Positions 42,900-52,100 of a stretch of 64,000 nt of DNA are shown piece after piece. The DNA lies in contig CAWFML010000004.1 of the NCBI GenBank assembly GCA_963817025.1, positions 1,612,001 through 1,676,000 of the forward strand, read 5' to 3'. This stretch comes from JACMLC01 sp963817025 (lineage in GTDB: Bacteria > Acidobacteriota > Blastocatellia > Pyrinomonadales > Pyrinomonadaceae). Positions within the stretch are counted from its first letter, which is position 1. Each line of letters opens with the position of its first letter. The notes under the pieces are model-generated. The model was not told the origin of the DNA. It made no database searches and worked only from the letters and a program-made list of their open reading frames with translations. The position numbers were made by a program, and so were the translations under genes.

Positions 42900-43418
42900 A
42901 TTGCGAGCAGCGAAAATTCAAGTTCGGAGATACCTGAGCAGCGGCCCAATCGCTTCCGGCGATACGGGCCGCTCGTCGCGTGGATGGCGCTGATTTTTCT
43001 GGCCTCTACGGGAGAGCTGTCGGCGACCAATACCTCGCGCATTATTCGCCCGTTGCTGCTCTGGCTGTTTCCAGACATCAGCGAAGCCAGTATCAGGCTC
43101 ACGCACTTCTATGTCCGCAAGACCGCGCACTTTACAGAGTATGCTGTCTTCGCTCTTTTGGCCGCGCGGGCCTTTGCCACTTCATCCAGAGAAACTTTGC
43201 GACGCGGATTCTTTTACATCACGCTGCTGCTGGTCGCCCTCTTTGCTTTCCTCGACGAGTTTCATCAAAGCCTGACCAACACGCGCACAGGCTCGATCTA
43301 CGATAGCCTGATAGACATCTCCGGCGGGTTGACCGCGCTTATTCTCTACAGTCTCTGGCGCAAAAGAAGTCAGAACCGCGAGCGAGAGCAAGGCGGAAGG
43401 ATGAAGGCGGAAGGATGA
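42897..43418 (+). CDS. VanZ-family membrane protein
   Basis: 173 residues. Three to four membrane segments (YGPLVAWMALIFLASTGEL, TEYAVFALLAARAF, GFFYITLLLVALFAFLDEFHQ, LIDISGGLTALILYSLW). The VanZ motif HFYVRKTAHFTEYA (about residue 69) and DEFHQSLTNTRTGSIYDSLIDISGG are conserved. VanZ gives low teicoplanin resistance in enterococci, but in most bacteria its role is unknown. The start codon is the last three bases of the preceding repeat; the last 16 residues (S-Q-N-R-E-R-E-Q and on) are encoded by the next repeat. Confidence 0.85.
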   Translation: MIASSENSSSEIPEQRPNRFRRYGPLVAWMALIFLASTGELSATNTSRIIRPLLLWLFPDISEASIRLTHFYVRKTAHFTEYAVFALLAARAFATSSRETLRRGFFYITLLLVALFAFLDEFHQSLTNTRTGSIYDSLIDISGGLTALILYSLWRKRSQNREREQGGRMKAEG

Positions 43419-43573
43419 AAGAGTGGCTCTTAAACGAGAAGGATAACTGATGAAGAGAGTGCTCTTGCAAATGATGAAGAGAGTGCTACAGCAGATGACT
43501 GCTCATGCTTGAATAGCACACTCTTCATCCTTCATTCTTCCGCCTTCTGACTTGCTCTCGCAGTCGGTTCTGA
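43370..43573. repeat. Large GGATGAA/GGCGGAA palindrome with terminal inverted repeats
   Basis: 204 bases from TCAGAACCGCGAGCGAGAGC to CTTGCTCTCGCAGTCGGTTCTGA-like end. Left words GGCGGAA, GGATGAA; right words TTCATCC, TTCCGCC. A longer inner part repeats ATGAAGAGAGTGCT twice and ends AATAGCACACTCTT. The left arm holds the last 16 codons and stop of vanZ. It resembles a MITE; no target-site duplication could be decided. Confidence 0.75.
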
Positions 43574-43744
43574 TCTGTTCCGCTCTTCACACTTAACAGA
43601 GTTTTGTGTCATAGTTTGTTTATGAAGAATTGCCGTCAGAGAATTTGACTGGCGCGAACATCGCGTCGGGTTCAATCGTATAATGTGGGAGGATTGCATG
43701 GCATAGTGCCGTGCCGCCTTAGGCAGGAGGAGATTAAAACAGAG
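43574..43744. other. Leader of the SPFH gene
   Basis: 171 bases after the repeat with no gene; together with 43419-43573 this makes a 326-base gap. GGCAGGAGGAGATT at 43722-43735 is a strong purine-rich ribosome site for ATG 43745. Confidence 0.6.
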
Positions 43745-44914
43745 ATGGGAATACTTGATCGCGTCAACCCTTTCAACCAGTTTATCGAGGTCATCGAGTG
43801 GCTCGACGATTCGAGCAACACGATGCTCTATCGTTTTCCAGTCAAGGATCAGGAGATCAAGAACGGCGCAAAGCTGACCGTCAGAGAATCGCAGGCCGCA
43901 GTCTTTGTCTTTCAGGGACAGGTGGCGGATGTTTTCGGGCCGGGCATGTATACGATTGACGGCGGCAACACGCCGATTCTTTCTAAAATCGGCGCATGGA
44001 AATACGGCTTTAACTCGCCCTTCAAATCCGAAGTCTATTTCGTCAACACCAAGCAGTTCACAGACCTCAAGTGGGGCACGATGAATCCGGTCATGATGCG
44101 CGATGCCGATTTCGGGATGGTGCGTCTCAGGGCTTTCGGCATCTACACGATGCGCGTCGCAGACCCGCGCACCTTTATCAAAGAAGTCGCGGGCACGAAT
44201 GCTCATTTCGAGACCGAAGACATCGAAGGGCAGTTGAAACGCTCGCTCGTCAGCGGCTTTACGGACGCGCTCGGTGAAGCGAAAATCGCCGCGCTCGATC
44301 TGGCCGCAAGTTATGACGAATTGGGCAAGATCGCGCGCGACAAGCTGCGCGAAGAGTTTGCCAGCTTCGGCATCGAACTGACCAAGTTTTTTGTCGAGAA
44401 CATCTCTCTGCCGCCTGAGGTCGAAGCGGCGATGGACAAGCGCACCTCTATGGGCGTGCTCGGCGACGCGCAGCGTTACGCGCAGTTTCAGGCAGCCGAC
44501 GCGATGCGCGATGCGGCGCAGAATCCTTCGGGCGGCGCGGGGCTTGGCGCGGGACTCGGCGCGGGCTTTGCCGTCGGCGGCGCGATGGCAAACGCGATGG
44601 GCAATGCCATGAACCCGCAACAGCAGCAGCAGGGCGGAGGCCAGACAGGCTCTGCGACAAGCAAGTGTCCGAAGTGCGGCGCGGCCAACGCAGGCTCGCC
44701 AAAGTTCTGTAACGAGTGCGGCGCGAAGATGGAAGTCGCTGCCGCGACCGTGCCGTGCATCAAGTGCGGCGCAGAGTTGAAAGAGGGCGCGAAGTTCTGC
44801 GGCGAGTGCGGCTCAAAGCAGGAGAAGCCCAAGTGTCCCAACTGTCAGGCGGAAGTCGCGCCGGGCACAAAGTTCTGTAACGAGTGCGGGACGAAGATGG
44901 AAAGCGCCGGATAG
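43745..44914 (+). CDS. SPFH-domain (virion core protein/YdjI-like) with C-terminal zinc ribbons
   Basis: 389 residues from ATG 43745; an earlier in-frame start at 43685 would read through the ribosome site. N-terminal ~255 residues are an SPFH-like domain seen in the YdjI/virion core family (start MGILDRVNPFNQFIEVIEW, later FVFQGQVADVFGPG). A glycine/alanine-rich stretch and a poly-Gln (QQQQQGG) follow. Then three double-cysteine zinc knuckle pairs: CPKCG/CNECG, CIKCG/CGECG, CPNCQ/CNECG. Members form membrane-linked scaffolds and resist envelope stress; here no membrane segment is seen. Terminator follows. Confidence 0.82.
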   Translation: MGILDRVNPFNQFIEVIEWLDDSSNTMLYRFPVKDQEIKNGAKLTVRESQAAVFVFQGQVADVFGPGMYTIDGGNTPILSKIGAWKYGFNSPFKSEVYFVNTKQFTDLKWGTMNPVMMRDADFGMVRLRAFGIYTMRVADPRTFIKEVAGTNAHFETEDIEGQLKRSLVSGFTDALGEAKIAALDLAASYDELGKIARDKLREEFASFGIELTKFFVENISLPPEVEAAMDKRTSMGVLGDAQRYAQFQAADAMRDAAQNPSGGAGLGAGLGAGFAVGGAMANAMGNAMNPQQQQQGGGQTGSATSKCPKCGAANAGSPKFCNECGAKMEVAAATVPCIKCGAELKEGAKFCGECGSKQEKPKCPNCQAEVAPGTKFCNECGTKMESAG

Positions 44915-44939
44915 GTTTTCGCTAAAACCCGATTGACAG

Positions 44940-44975
44940 AAAAACCGGAGACAGGTCATGCTGTGTCCGGTTTTT
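44940..44975 (+). terminator. Rho-independent terminator after the SPFH gene
   Basis: AAAAACCGGAGACA (44940-44953) pairs with TGTGTCCGGTTTTT (44962-44975), 13 of 14 pairs, loop 8. The T-run at the 3' end fits termination on the plus strand; the A-run at the 5' end gives the same on the other strand. Confidence 0.8.
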
Positions 44976-45041
44976 CCGTTTGGACGAACAATCGTAGAAA
45001 TATTCATTTAAAGCGACTTCAAGGCATGATGAACAATACGT

Positions 45042-45112
45042 CTCGCGCAAAGGCGCAAAGGCGCAAAGAAAGCTGTTGAGCTTTTCTTTGCGCCTTTGCG
45101 CCTTTGCGCGAG
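45042..45112. repeat. CGCAAAGG octamer palindrome before the ketosynthase gene
   Basis: CTCGCGCAAAGGCGCAAAGG... (45042-45073) and ...CCTTTGCGCCTTTGCGCGAG (45079-45112) are near-perfect complements with a 5-base loop. The word repeats every eight bases, unlike the 7-base members. Relatives at 47243 and 48702. Confidence 0.75.
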
Positions 45113-45168
45113 AATTTATTCGCCGCCATCGGCCAGAGCCTGCTTGCCAGCACAGGAATTGATTAATC

Positions 45169-46446
45169 ATGCTCAGACGTTTGAAGCAGCCGCGCCGCGT
45201 GGTCATCACAGGCATGGGCTGTGTAACGCCGGTTGGCATCGGGCGCGAGGCTTTCTGGAACGCGCTGCATAGAGGCGAAAGCGGCGTGCGTCGCATAGAG
45301 AGCTTTGATGTCTCCGCTTCGCCCGTCAAGATCGCCGCCGAAGTACGCGGCTTTGATTGGGAATCGCAGCTTAATCCGAAAGACCGCAAGCATGTCGCGC
45401 GCACAGTCCCGCTCGCGCTCGCGGCTGCGCGCGAGGCTCTCGATGATGCGCGGCTGCAAACAGGAGATTTCACTCTGGCCGAGAGGCGCGAGATTGGAGT
45501 GGTCTTAGGCACTGGCGGCGGAGGTCTGGCCTTTACAGAGCAACAGTATGAATACTGGTTCGTCGGCCCGGTTCATAAAGCGAGCGTCTATACCATTCCT
45601 TCATCCACGCACGGCGGCCTCTCTTCAGAGCTTTCGATGGCCTTCGGCCTGCGCGGTCTCTCGCACGTCATCTCGACGGGCTGCACCAGCTCGACGGACG
45701 CGATTGCTTACGCAGCAGAACACATCGCGCTCTCGCGTCAGGAAGTGATGCTCACGGGCGGCGTGGATGCTCCCATCGCGCCGGGCATCCTCGCGGGCTT
45801 TAACCTGATGACGGTTTTGACGAACGAATGGAACGATGAGCCTGAGCGCGCGTCGCGTCCATTTTCGCGCAATCGTTCGGGCATCGTGCTCGGCGAAGGC
45901 GCGTGGATTTATGTCCTCGAAGAGATGTCGCGTGCGCAGGCGCGCGGCGCGAAAATTTATGCGGAGATAACAGGTTACGGCGCGACGTGCGATGCCTATC
46001 ATCGCGTGCGGCTGGCAGAGACAGGCGAAGAGCCTGCGCGTGCGATGTCGCTCGCGCTCGACGATGCCGGACGCGCCCCCGCCGAGATTGATTACGTCAA
46101 CCTGCACGGCACCTCAACTTTGCTCAACGACCGCATCGAAACGCAGGCGTTGAAGCTGGCGTTTGGCGAACATGCCGCCAAGATTCCGATGTCCGCGACC
46201 AAATCGCAGCTCGGCCACCCGCAGGGAGCGAGCGGCGCAGCCGGACTCGGCGCGGCTCTCTGCGCGATGCACACGAACATCATTCCCCCGACTATCAATC
46301 TGGACGAGGCAGACCCTGATTGCGATCTGGACTACGTGCCAAACCATGCGCGCGAGGCCAGCGTTAAGATTGCGCTCTGCAACTGCATCGGCTTCGGCTC
46401 GAAGAACAGCGTGCTCATCATCGAAAGGATAAAGGCCGAGGGATGA
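45169..46446 (+). CDS. 3-oxoacyl-ACP synthase, FabF/KAS II type
   Basis: 425 residues. Catalytic Cys in STGCTSSTDA (about residue 167), first His in NLHGTSTLLND (about 307) and Lys/His in ATKSQLGHPQGASG (about 340). So the Cys-His-His triad of condensing enzymes is complete. It could serve fatty acid elongation, but its partners (methyltransferase and flavoprotein) suggest a secondary or polyene-like product. No acyl carrier protein gene is next to it. The last codons (K-A-E-G, stop) lie in a repeat that also starts the next gene (ATGA overlap). Confidence 0.88.
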   Translation: MLRRLKQPRRVVITGMGCVTPVGIGREAFWNALHRGESGVRRIESFDVSASPVKIAAEVRGFDWESQLNPKDRKHVARTVPLALAAAREALDDARLQTGDFTLAERREIGVVLGTGGGGLAFTEQQYEYWFVGPVHKASVYTIPSSTHGGLSSELSMAFGLRGLSHVISTGCTSSTDAIAYAAEHIALSRQEVMLTGGVDAPIAPGILAGFNLMTVLTNEWNDEPERASRPFSRNRSGIVLGEGAWIYVLEEMSRAQARGAKIYAEITGYGATCDAYHRVRLAETGEEPARAMSLALDDAGRAPAEIDYVNLHGTSTLLNDRIETQALKLAFGEHAAKIPMSATKSQLGHPQGASGAAGLGAALCAMHTNIIPPTINLDEADPDCDLDYVPNHAREASVKIALCNCIGFGSKNSVLIIERIKAEG

Positions 46447-46514
46447 AGGATGAAAAGCAAAGTCTTAATAGCTTCTCCTTCATCCTCCGCCCTTCCGCCT
46501 TCCGCCTTGCCTTT
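46425..46514. repeat. GGATGAA/GGCGGAA palindrome spanning the ketosynthase stop and methyltransferase start
   Basis: Left arm GAAAGGATAAAGGCCGAGGGATG... (46425-46459), right arm GCTTCTCCTTCATCCTCCGC... (46471-46514). The words GGATGAA and TTCCGCC recur. It contains the stop codon of the ketosynthase and the ATG plus first ~24 codons of the methyltransferase. Subfamily of 11829, 43370 and 58920. Confidence 0.7.
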
Positions 46515-47204
46515 CAACAGCGGAGCGAGAAGCTTGAGCATCTGGACAAAGGCGATTACACGCCTGAAGAATATGAGGGATGCCTTGTCGAGCTGCGACG
46601 CATCAATCGCTTTTTGGGCGACACGTGGGCTTTGCGCGGGTCGCTGCTGTTGGAGATCGAGCAAGCGAATTTAAAAAGCTTCTCCGTGTTGGATGTCGGC
46701 GCAGGCTCTGGCGAGTTGTTGCGCGTCATTGCTCGCCGGTTGCGTGAAGAGAAGAGAAGCGCGCGGCTTGTCGGGCTTGAGCTAAATGCGCGCTCCGCCG
46801 AATCAATCATGGAAGAGTCCGCAGCGTTTCTGGAAATTGTCTCCGTGCGCGCAGATGCGCTTCACCTGCCCTTCGCGGATGATACTTTTGATTACGTTAT
46901 CTGCTCGCTCTTTACGCATCACTTCAAGAACGAGCAGGTCGTCGCTGTGCTCAAAGAGTTGAGCCGCGTCGCGCGCCGGCGTCTCTTCGTCATAGACCTG
47001 CACCGCCACCCGCTCGCTTATTTTATTTACACGACATTGGGCCATCTCTTGCTGCACAATCGCCTGATACGCGAAGACGGCGCGCTCTCCATCCTGCGCA
47101 GTTTTCGCCCGGACGAATTGCGGCAACTGGCAGCGCAGGCACAGTTGACGAACATTCAGGTCGAGCGACGCTTTCCATTTCGTCTGGTGCTGAGTGGTAG
47201 TTAG
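46443..47204 (+). CDS. SAM-dependent methyltransferase, class I
   Basis: 253 residues with ATG 46443, the only possible ATG/GTG/TTG before the conserved region. The first ~24 residues (M-K-D-E-K-Q...R-L-A-F) are encoded by a palindromic repeat and match nothing; the homologous part starts near EHLDKGDYTPEEYEGC. SAM motif I is VLDVGAGSGELLRVIARRL (about residue 80). The post-I acidic motif lies in LVGLELN, and motif IV-like FDYVICSLFTHH at about 145. Sits between the ketosynthase and a flavoprotein, and is probably a small-molecule O- or C-methylase. Confidence 0.82.
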   Translation: MKDEKQSLNSFSFILRPSAFRLAFQQRSEKLEHLDKGDYTPEEYEGCLVELRRINRFLGDTWALRGSLLLEIEQANLKSFSVLDVGAGSGELLRVIARRLREEKRSARLVGLELNARSAESIMEESAAFLEIVSVRADALHLPFADDTFDYVICSLFTHHFKNEQVVAVLKELSRVARRRLFVIDLHRHPLAYFIYTTLGHLLLHNRLIREDGALSILRSFRPDELRQLAAQAQLTNIQVERRFPFRLVLSGS

Positions 47205-47242
47205 AGAATGTTTGAGATTTAAGCATGAAGAACAAAAAGACC

Positions 47243-47358
47243 CCCGCAAAGGCGCAAAGGCGCAAAGAAGGCAAGACGCAAAGAAAGCAATCAAGCCTTC
47301 TTTCCATCTCCTTTTATTCTTTGCGTGCTTTCCTTTGCGCCTTTGCGCCTTTGCGGGA
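47243..47358. repeat. CGCAAAGG octamer palindrome between methyltransferase and flavoprotein genes
   Basis: Left arm CCCGCAAAGGCGCAAAGGCG..., right arm ...CCTTTGCGCCTTTGCGGGA (ends 47358). Inner words GACGCAAAG and TTTGCGTGC. Ten bases upstream of the flavoprotein ATG. Nearly the same as the outer sequence of 45042. Confidence 0.75.
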
Positions 47359-47367
47359 AATCTTCGT

Positions 47368-48567
47368 ATGACTGCGCAACCGGAAAACTATGACGTAGTG
47401 ATTGTCGGCGGCGGCCCTGCGGGTGCGTGTGCGGCAATTCATCTGGCTGGCGGCGGCGCGCGTGTGCTGCTCTGTGAGCAGAAAAAGTTTCCGCGCGAAA
47501 AGTTATGCGGGGAATTTATCTCGCCGGAATGTCTGGATCACTTTGCGCGACTCGGCGTTCGTGAGCAGATGACACAGGCCAACGGCGCATGGCTGACCGA
47601 GACGGTTTTTTACGCGCGCGGCGGAAGCCGTGTGTCAGTGCCGAGCGAGTGGTTCGGCAGTGGCGGCGCATACGCTCTCGGCCTGAGTCGCGCAGAGATG
47701 GATGCGCGTCTGCTTGAGCGTGCGCGAACCGCAGGCGTGTTGGTCTTGGAAGAAACGCAGGCGGCGGGTCTCCTGATAGAAAACGGGCGCGTCGGCGGCG
47801 TGCAGTTGAAAAACGGGAGCGATGCTCTCTGCGCAGTTCGCGCTCTCGTCACGATTGATGCGACGGGAAGGACGCGTTCTCTGGCGAGACGAATTGAGAG
47901 GAGCACGGAAGAGTCCCGCTTGCAGAAGAAGCCGCACGCGCGTCTCGTCGCTTTCAAAGCGCATCTCGCAGGCGCGCACGCCTCGCCCGGACATTGCGAA
48001 ATCTATTGCTATCGAGGCGGCTACGGTGGCTTGAGCGCTGTGGAAAATGGCCTCAGCAATCTCTGCTTTATCGCTGCGGGCAAGGACGTGCGCGCGTGCG
48101 GCGGCGATGCCGAAAGAGTGATGCGCGAAATCGTCTGCGGCAACAAAAGAGCCGCGCAAACGCTCTCTGAAGCACACAGTGTCACGCCGTGGCTGGCCGT
48201 TTCGCTCGAAGGCTTTGGCAGGCGCAAACTCGTGCCCGCAGACGGGCTGCTCGCGGTGGGCGATGCGGCCTCTTTTATAGACCCCTTCACGGGCAGCGGG
48301 ATGCTGATGGCTTTGGAGAGCGGCGAGCTGGCGGCAGAGGCGCTCATGCGACACCTGCCGCGCCTCAGAGAGGGGCAACCGCTTCAAGCTCTTGCGACAG
48401 ATTTTCGCGCGTGTTACCGGGAAAGGTTTAGCTCGCGCCTGCGCGTCTCAGCGGGTTTGCGCCGCGCGGCCTTTGTCCCGCGTCTGGCCGAAGCCATGAT
48501 TTTCCTGCTCGGCGCAAGCGAGGGCGTGCGGCGACGGCTGGCACGCGCCACAAGAAGGCAAAAGTAA
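47368..48567 (+). CDS. FAD-dependent oxidoreductase, geranylgeranyl reductase/halogenase-like
   Basis: 399 residues from ATG 47368; the upstream 58 codons lie in a repeat and are not counted. FAD motif VVIVGGGPAGACAAI (about residue 10). KKFPREKLCGEFISP (about residue 41) and GDAASFIDPFTGSGM (about residue 297) match the group of flavin-dependent monooxygenases and FixC-type reductases. The lysine-tryptophan pair of true tryptophan halogenases is not obvious, so reduction or hydroxylation is more likely. Third member of the ketosynthase-methyltransferase-flavoprotein cluster. Confidence 0.82.
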   Translation: MTAQPENYDVVIVGGGPAGACAAIHLAGGGARVLLCEQKKFPREKLCGEFISPECLDHFARLGVREQMTQANGAWLTETVFYARGGSRVSVPSEWFGSGGAYALGLSRAEMDARLLERARTAGVLVLEETQAAGLLIENGRVGGVQLKNGSDALCAVRALVTIDATGRTRSLARRIERSTEESRLQKKPHARLVAFKAHLAGAHASPGHCEIYCYRGGYGGLSAVENGLSNLCFIAAGKDVRACGGDAERVMREIVCGNKRAAQTLSEAHSVTPWLAVSLEGFGRRKLVPADGLLAVGDAASFIDPFTGSGMLMALESGELAAEALMRHLPRLREGQPLQALATDFRACYRERFSSRLRVSAGLRRAAFVPRLAEAMIFLLGASEGVRRRLARATRRQK

Positions 48568-48860
48568 AAAGGTAAAAGGCAAAAGTCAGAAGAGCATTCA
48601 AGCCCTCTTCATTTTTAGCAGCGTTTGAGTTTGAACTTTTGAGTTTGAACTTTCAGAGGTGAGTCGTGATTCGTGACGGTTGTGATGATGAAAGACAGAA
48701 GTTTCCCGCAAAGGCGCTGGTGGCGCAAAGCGGAAGACCGGAAAGGATTGAATGCTGCTCGCTCTTTGCGAGCTTTCTTTGCGCCACCAGCGCCTTTGCG
48801 GGAAAATCCTACGCTCTTGCTCACTCAATTCACGATTGATGACTCGTCAACTTCACATTG
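48548..48860. repeat. Stacked repeats after the flavoprotein gene
   Basis: First AAAAGGT, AAAAGGC words (48565-48585) and GTTTGAG, TTTGAAC words (48623-48653). Then a nested pair: an outer GAGTCGTGATTCGTGA (48661) facing TCACGATTGATGACTCG, and inside it a palindrome (48702-48805) TTTCCCGCAAAGGCGCTGGTGG with CCACCAGCGCCTTTGCGGGAA. The GCTGGTGG/CCACCAGC replaces one octamer unit. Confidence 0.65.
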
Positions 48861-49154
48861 ACCCACTACTTTTCAAACAATCTTCTTGCCAGAGGCGTGT
48901 GTTTTGCGGTACAAAACAAGTCGCGTTCGTTGATTACTCCGGCGCTTTGTTGGCAGCGCTGCCGTTTTGGTGCGCGACTGTTTCACTCCCGCATGCGCTT
49001 CAGGAGTCTAGTTCTAAATTTACAAAGATTTTATTCAGGGGTCAGACGCAATTCCTTGCGTCACACATCCGCTGATTGTGCATCTTCGCCTGCCTTTTGT
49101 CGCGGCGGAGTCGCCTTGATTTTTACATCGAGTTCCATTTAAGGAGACATACTC
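48568..49154. other. Intergenic region before the TonB receptor
   Basis: 587 bases without a gene. The first half is the stacked repeats. The second half (48860-49140) holds a small stem GACGCAA-TTCC-TTGCGTC at 49045-49062 inside GGGGTCAGAC, reminiscent of REP-type ends, and TAAGGAGACATACTC, an excellent ribosome site for ATG 49155. No riboswitch recognised. Confidence 0.55.
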
Positions 49155-52100
49155 ATGCGTGCGTTCCCTCCGCGATTTTTTTCGGCCTCTCTCTGCTTGA
49201 TAGTTTTATGTGCAGCCCTGTTTACCTGCGCTGGCACAGTGATGGCGCAGGCGCAATCGACTGCGGCTGACCTTGCTGGCTTTGTCCGCGATCCTTCGGG
49301 CGCAGTCGTGTCCGGCGCAACTATCACGGCGCGTAATACGGGCACGAACTTTACCCGGAATGCGACGAGCAATGAGGAAGGCTTTTATCAGATCGTCAAC
49401 TTGCCGCCGGGCAGTTATGAAGTGTCTGTCGAAGCCGCTAACTTCAAAAAAGCCGTGCTGCCCGATGTCAAACTCACGGTCGGGCAAAGGGCGGATATAG
49501 ACATCCCGCTCGAAGTGGGCCAGATCGGAGAGACGGTCACGGTTTCAGGCACGACCGGAGATGTCGTGGAGACTTCGCGCACGGCGGTTGCCAATACAAT
49601 TGAGCAGGTGAGAATCGAAAACTTGCCGATTAACGAGCGCAGCGCGACCGGGTTTGCCCTGACCATCTCGACGGTCGGGCGCGATAACGGGCGACCGATT
49701 GGCCCGGCTCCCAGTTCCGGCCTCAACATCGGCGGCCAGCGCGGACGCTCGACTCTGGTTCAGGTGGACGGCGCAGACTATACGGACAACTCAGTCAACG
49801 CAGCGCGCTCGACCGTCTCGCAAGAGGCCGTGCAGGAATATCAGGTGGCGACCAACTCTTACGCGCCGGAGTTCGGGCGCGCGACGGGCGGCATCGTCAA
49901 CGTCGTTACCAAAGGCGGGACTAACGAGTTTCGCGGAAACATCTTCGGCTTTCTGCGCCACAAGAGCTTTCAGGCGCGCAATGCCTTTGCCCCGATTATT
50001 AATAACGACCCGGACGAAGACCCGCCGTTCACGCGCGCACAGTACGGCTTTACTTTCGGCGGCCCGATTAAAAAAGACAGGACGTTTTTCTTCCTCTCTT
50101 TTGAGCAGCGTCGTCGTCAGGAGTCTGGCTTCTTTACTTCAAATGTGTCCGAAGGATTAGGCTCGGCCTTTACGATTCCAGTCATCGCCGGTCTAAATCC
50201 GGTGGCGCGAACGTTCAACAACATCACCTCGGCGCAGGCAGCTTTCATTGGCAGCCTGCTGGCCGTGGGCACGCCGACCGCTGTTTGTCAGGCCAGAACC
50301 TACGCCTTCTTTGCTTCCAGCGGAGGCAACATCGCTCTGAACGGATTTAACCCTTTGAGCAGTCCGAACGACGGCAGCTTGTGTCCGGCCTTTAGCCCGA
50401 TTGCGCCGGGTGTTATCGGCAGGCGTTTCCTGCTGGCCGGAACTCCGATTCCGTCGCTCGTCAATAACAACATCACGCCGGGGTTCACGACGGTCAACTC
50501 CGCCGGTCAGCCGATTGCGTTTCGCCCCTTGAACCAACTCGCGCGCATCTTCCCGATTTCGGAAGCGACGACCTACTTCTCGATTCGCGGCGACCACCAG
50601 TTTAATGCCAACAATCAGTTCAGCATCCGGTTTGGCTACAACCCCAGCGAGATCACAGGCATTCAGGACGAGTCGCAGAATCAGACCTTCGGACAGAACG
50701 ATTTTTCAAGAACTGGCATACAGGATTTGCGCGATCATTCTCTGGTCGCTTCTCTGACGACCACCGTGTCGAACACGATGGTCAACGAGGCGCGCTTTAA
50801 CTTCGGACATCGCAACGCGACCTTTGATTCACAAATTCCCGGCACGGCGATTCAGATTGCCGGAACGGCCTTTATCGGCTCGAACCCCTTCTCGCCTGTG
50901 AGGCGCAAGGAGAGGCGTTTTCAGTTTACGGATAACTTCAACTGGATTCTCGGCAATCACAGTGTCAAGTTCGGCGGCGACGCTAATTTGATTAACGTCG
51001 ATGCGCGCTTTGATTTGAACTTTCCGGGTCTCTTCAATTTCGGCAACACGGCCCTGCAACCCTTCATCACAGGCTTGCCCGCCAATGCGCCGCCGCTTAG
51101 CCCCGTGCAGTCATACGGCATGGGCATCCCCGGCGTCTTTATCGAAGGCTTTGGCAATCCGAACAGTAAGCTGAAGAATCGCCCGCTCGCTGCATACGTG
51201 CAGGATTCTTGGAAGATTCGCCAGAACCTGACGCTCAACTACGGCGTGCGTTATGACGTTGAGTTGACGGATACGATTCCTACTATTGGCTTCACAGACC
51301 CGCTCACGGGCATAGTCCTCTCGGCGCAGGATTTACAGACGGCGCAGGATGTCATGAACGTGCAGCAGGGCTTCCCGCGCGACAAGAATAACTTTGCGCC
51401 GCGCGTCGGACTCGCGTGGGACATCAACAATGACGGCAAGACTGTGATTCGCGCAGCCTACGGCATCTTTTACGATCACCCGCTGTTGGCCGTCGCCTTT
51501 AACTCGGACATCGCGGACGCAGCACAGCAACAGCAGTTTACGACAGTGCTTCCGGGCAGCCCGCTGCCCACCGCTACCTTGAACCTGTTGCAGATTTTTC
51601 AGGGCACAGTCGTGCCGGGCGTGACGCCGGGCGTGGCGGCCAGCGCTCAATATCTGAACGGGCAGATCAGATTCAACGACCAGACTTTTGTGGGTTTTGG
51701 CCCAGTGCTCCCGTTCACACTGGCGGTCGGCAAAGATTTTGAATACGCTTATGCCAATCAAGCGAATTTCACTATCGAGCGACAGTTGACGAAGGACATG
51801 TCCATTTCGGCCAGTTACCTGTTCGTCGGCGCGCATCATCTGCCGCACCCGCAGGACGTAAACGCGCCGCGCGTGGATTCGATCGTTGAAAACTTCCGCC
51901 GCTTCGCCGTGGGCAATCCGGGGATTTGCGGAACCAACGCGGCCTGTCTGGCTAACGGGCGTGCTCCGGCCAGTTTTGGCGAAGCAGTGCTGTTCCCGAT
52001 TCCGACCACGAGCAACGCGCTGTTCACGGTACGCATTCCCGGACTCGTCGCCGTCAACAATATATCCGGACAGGTCATCGTCAGCCCTCTGGCGGCGAAC

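Noticed and set aside
43532..44620. Minus-strand open frame of 362 codons opposite the SPFH gene
   Set aside because: Opposite strand of a conserved coding frame, and composition rich in Arg/His/Asp typical of a shadow.
49021..49080. Riboswitch upstream of the TonB receptor gene
   Set aside because: Only a 7-bp stem in a GGGGTCAGAC context is present; no cobalamin or other riboswitch core was recognised.
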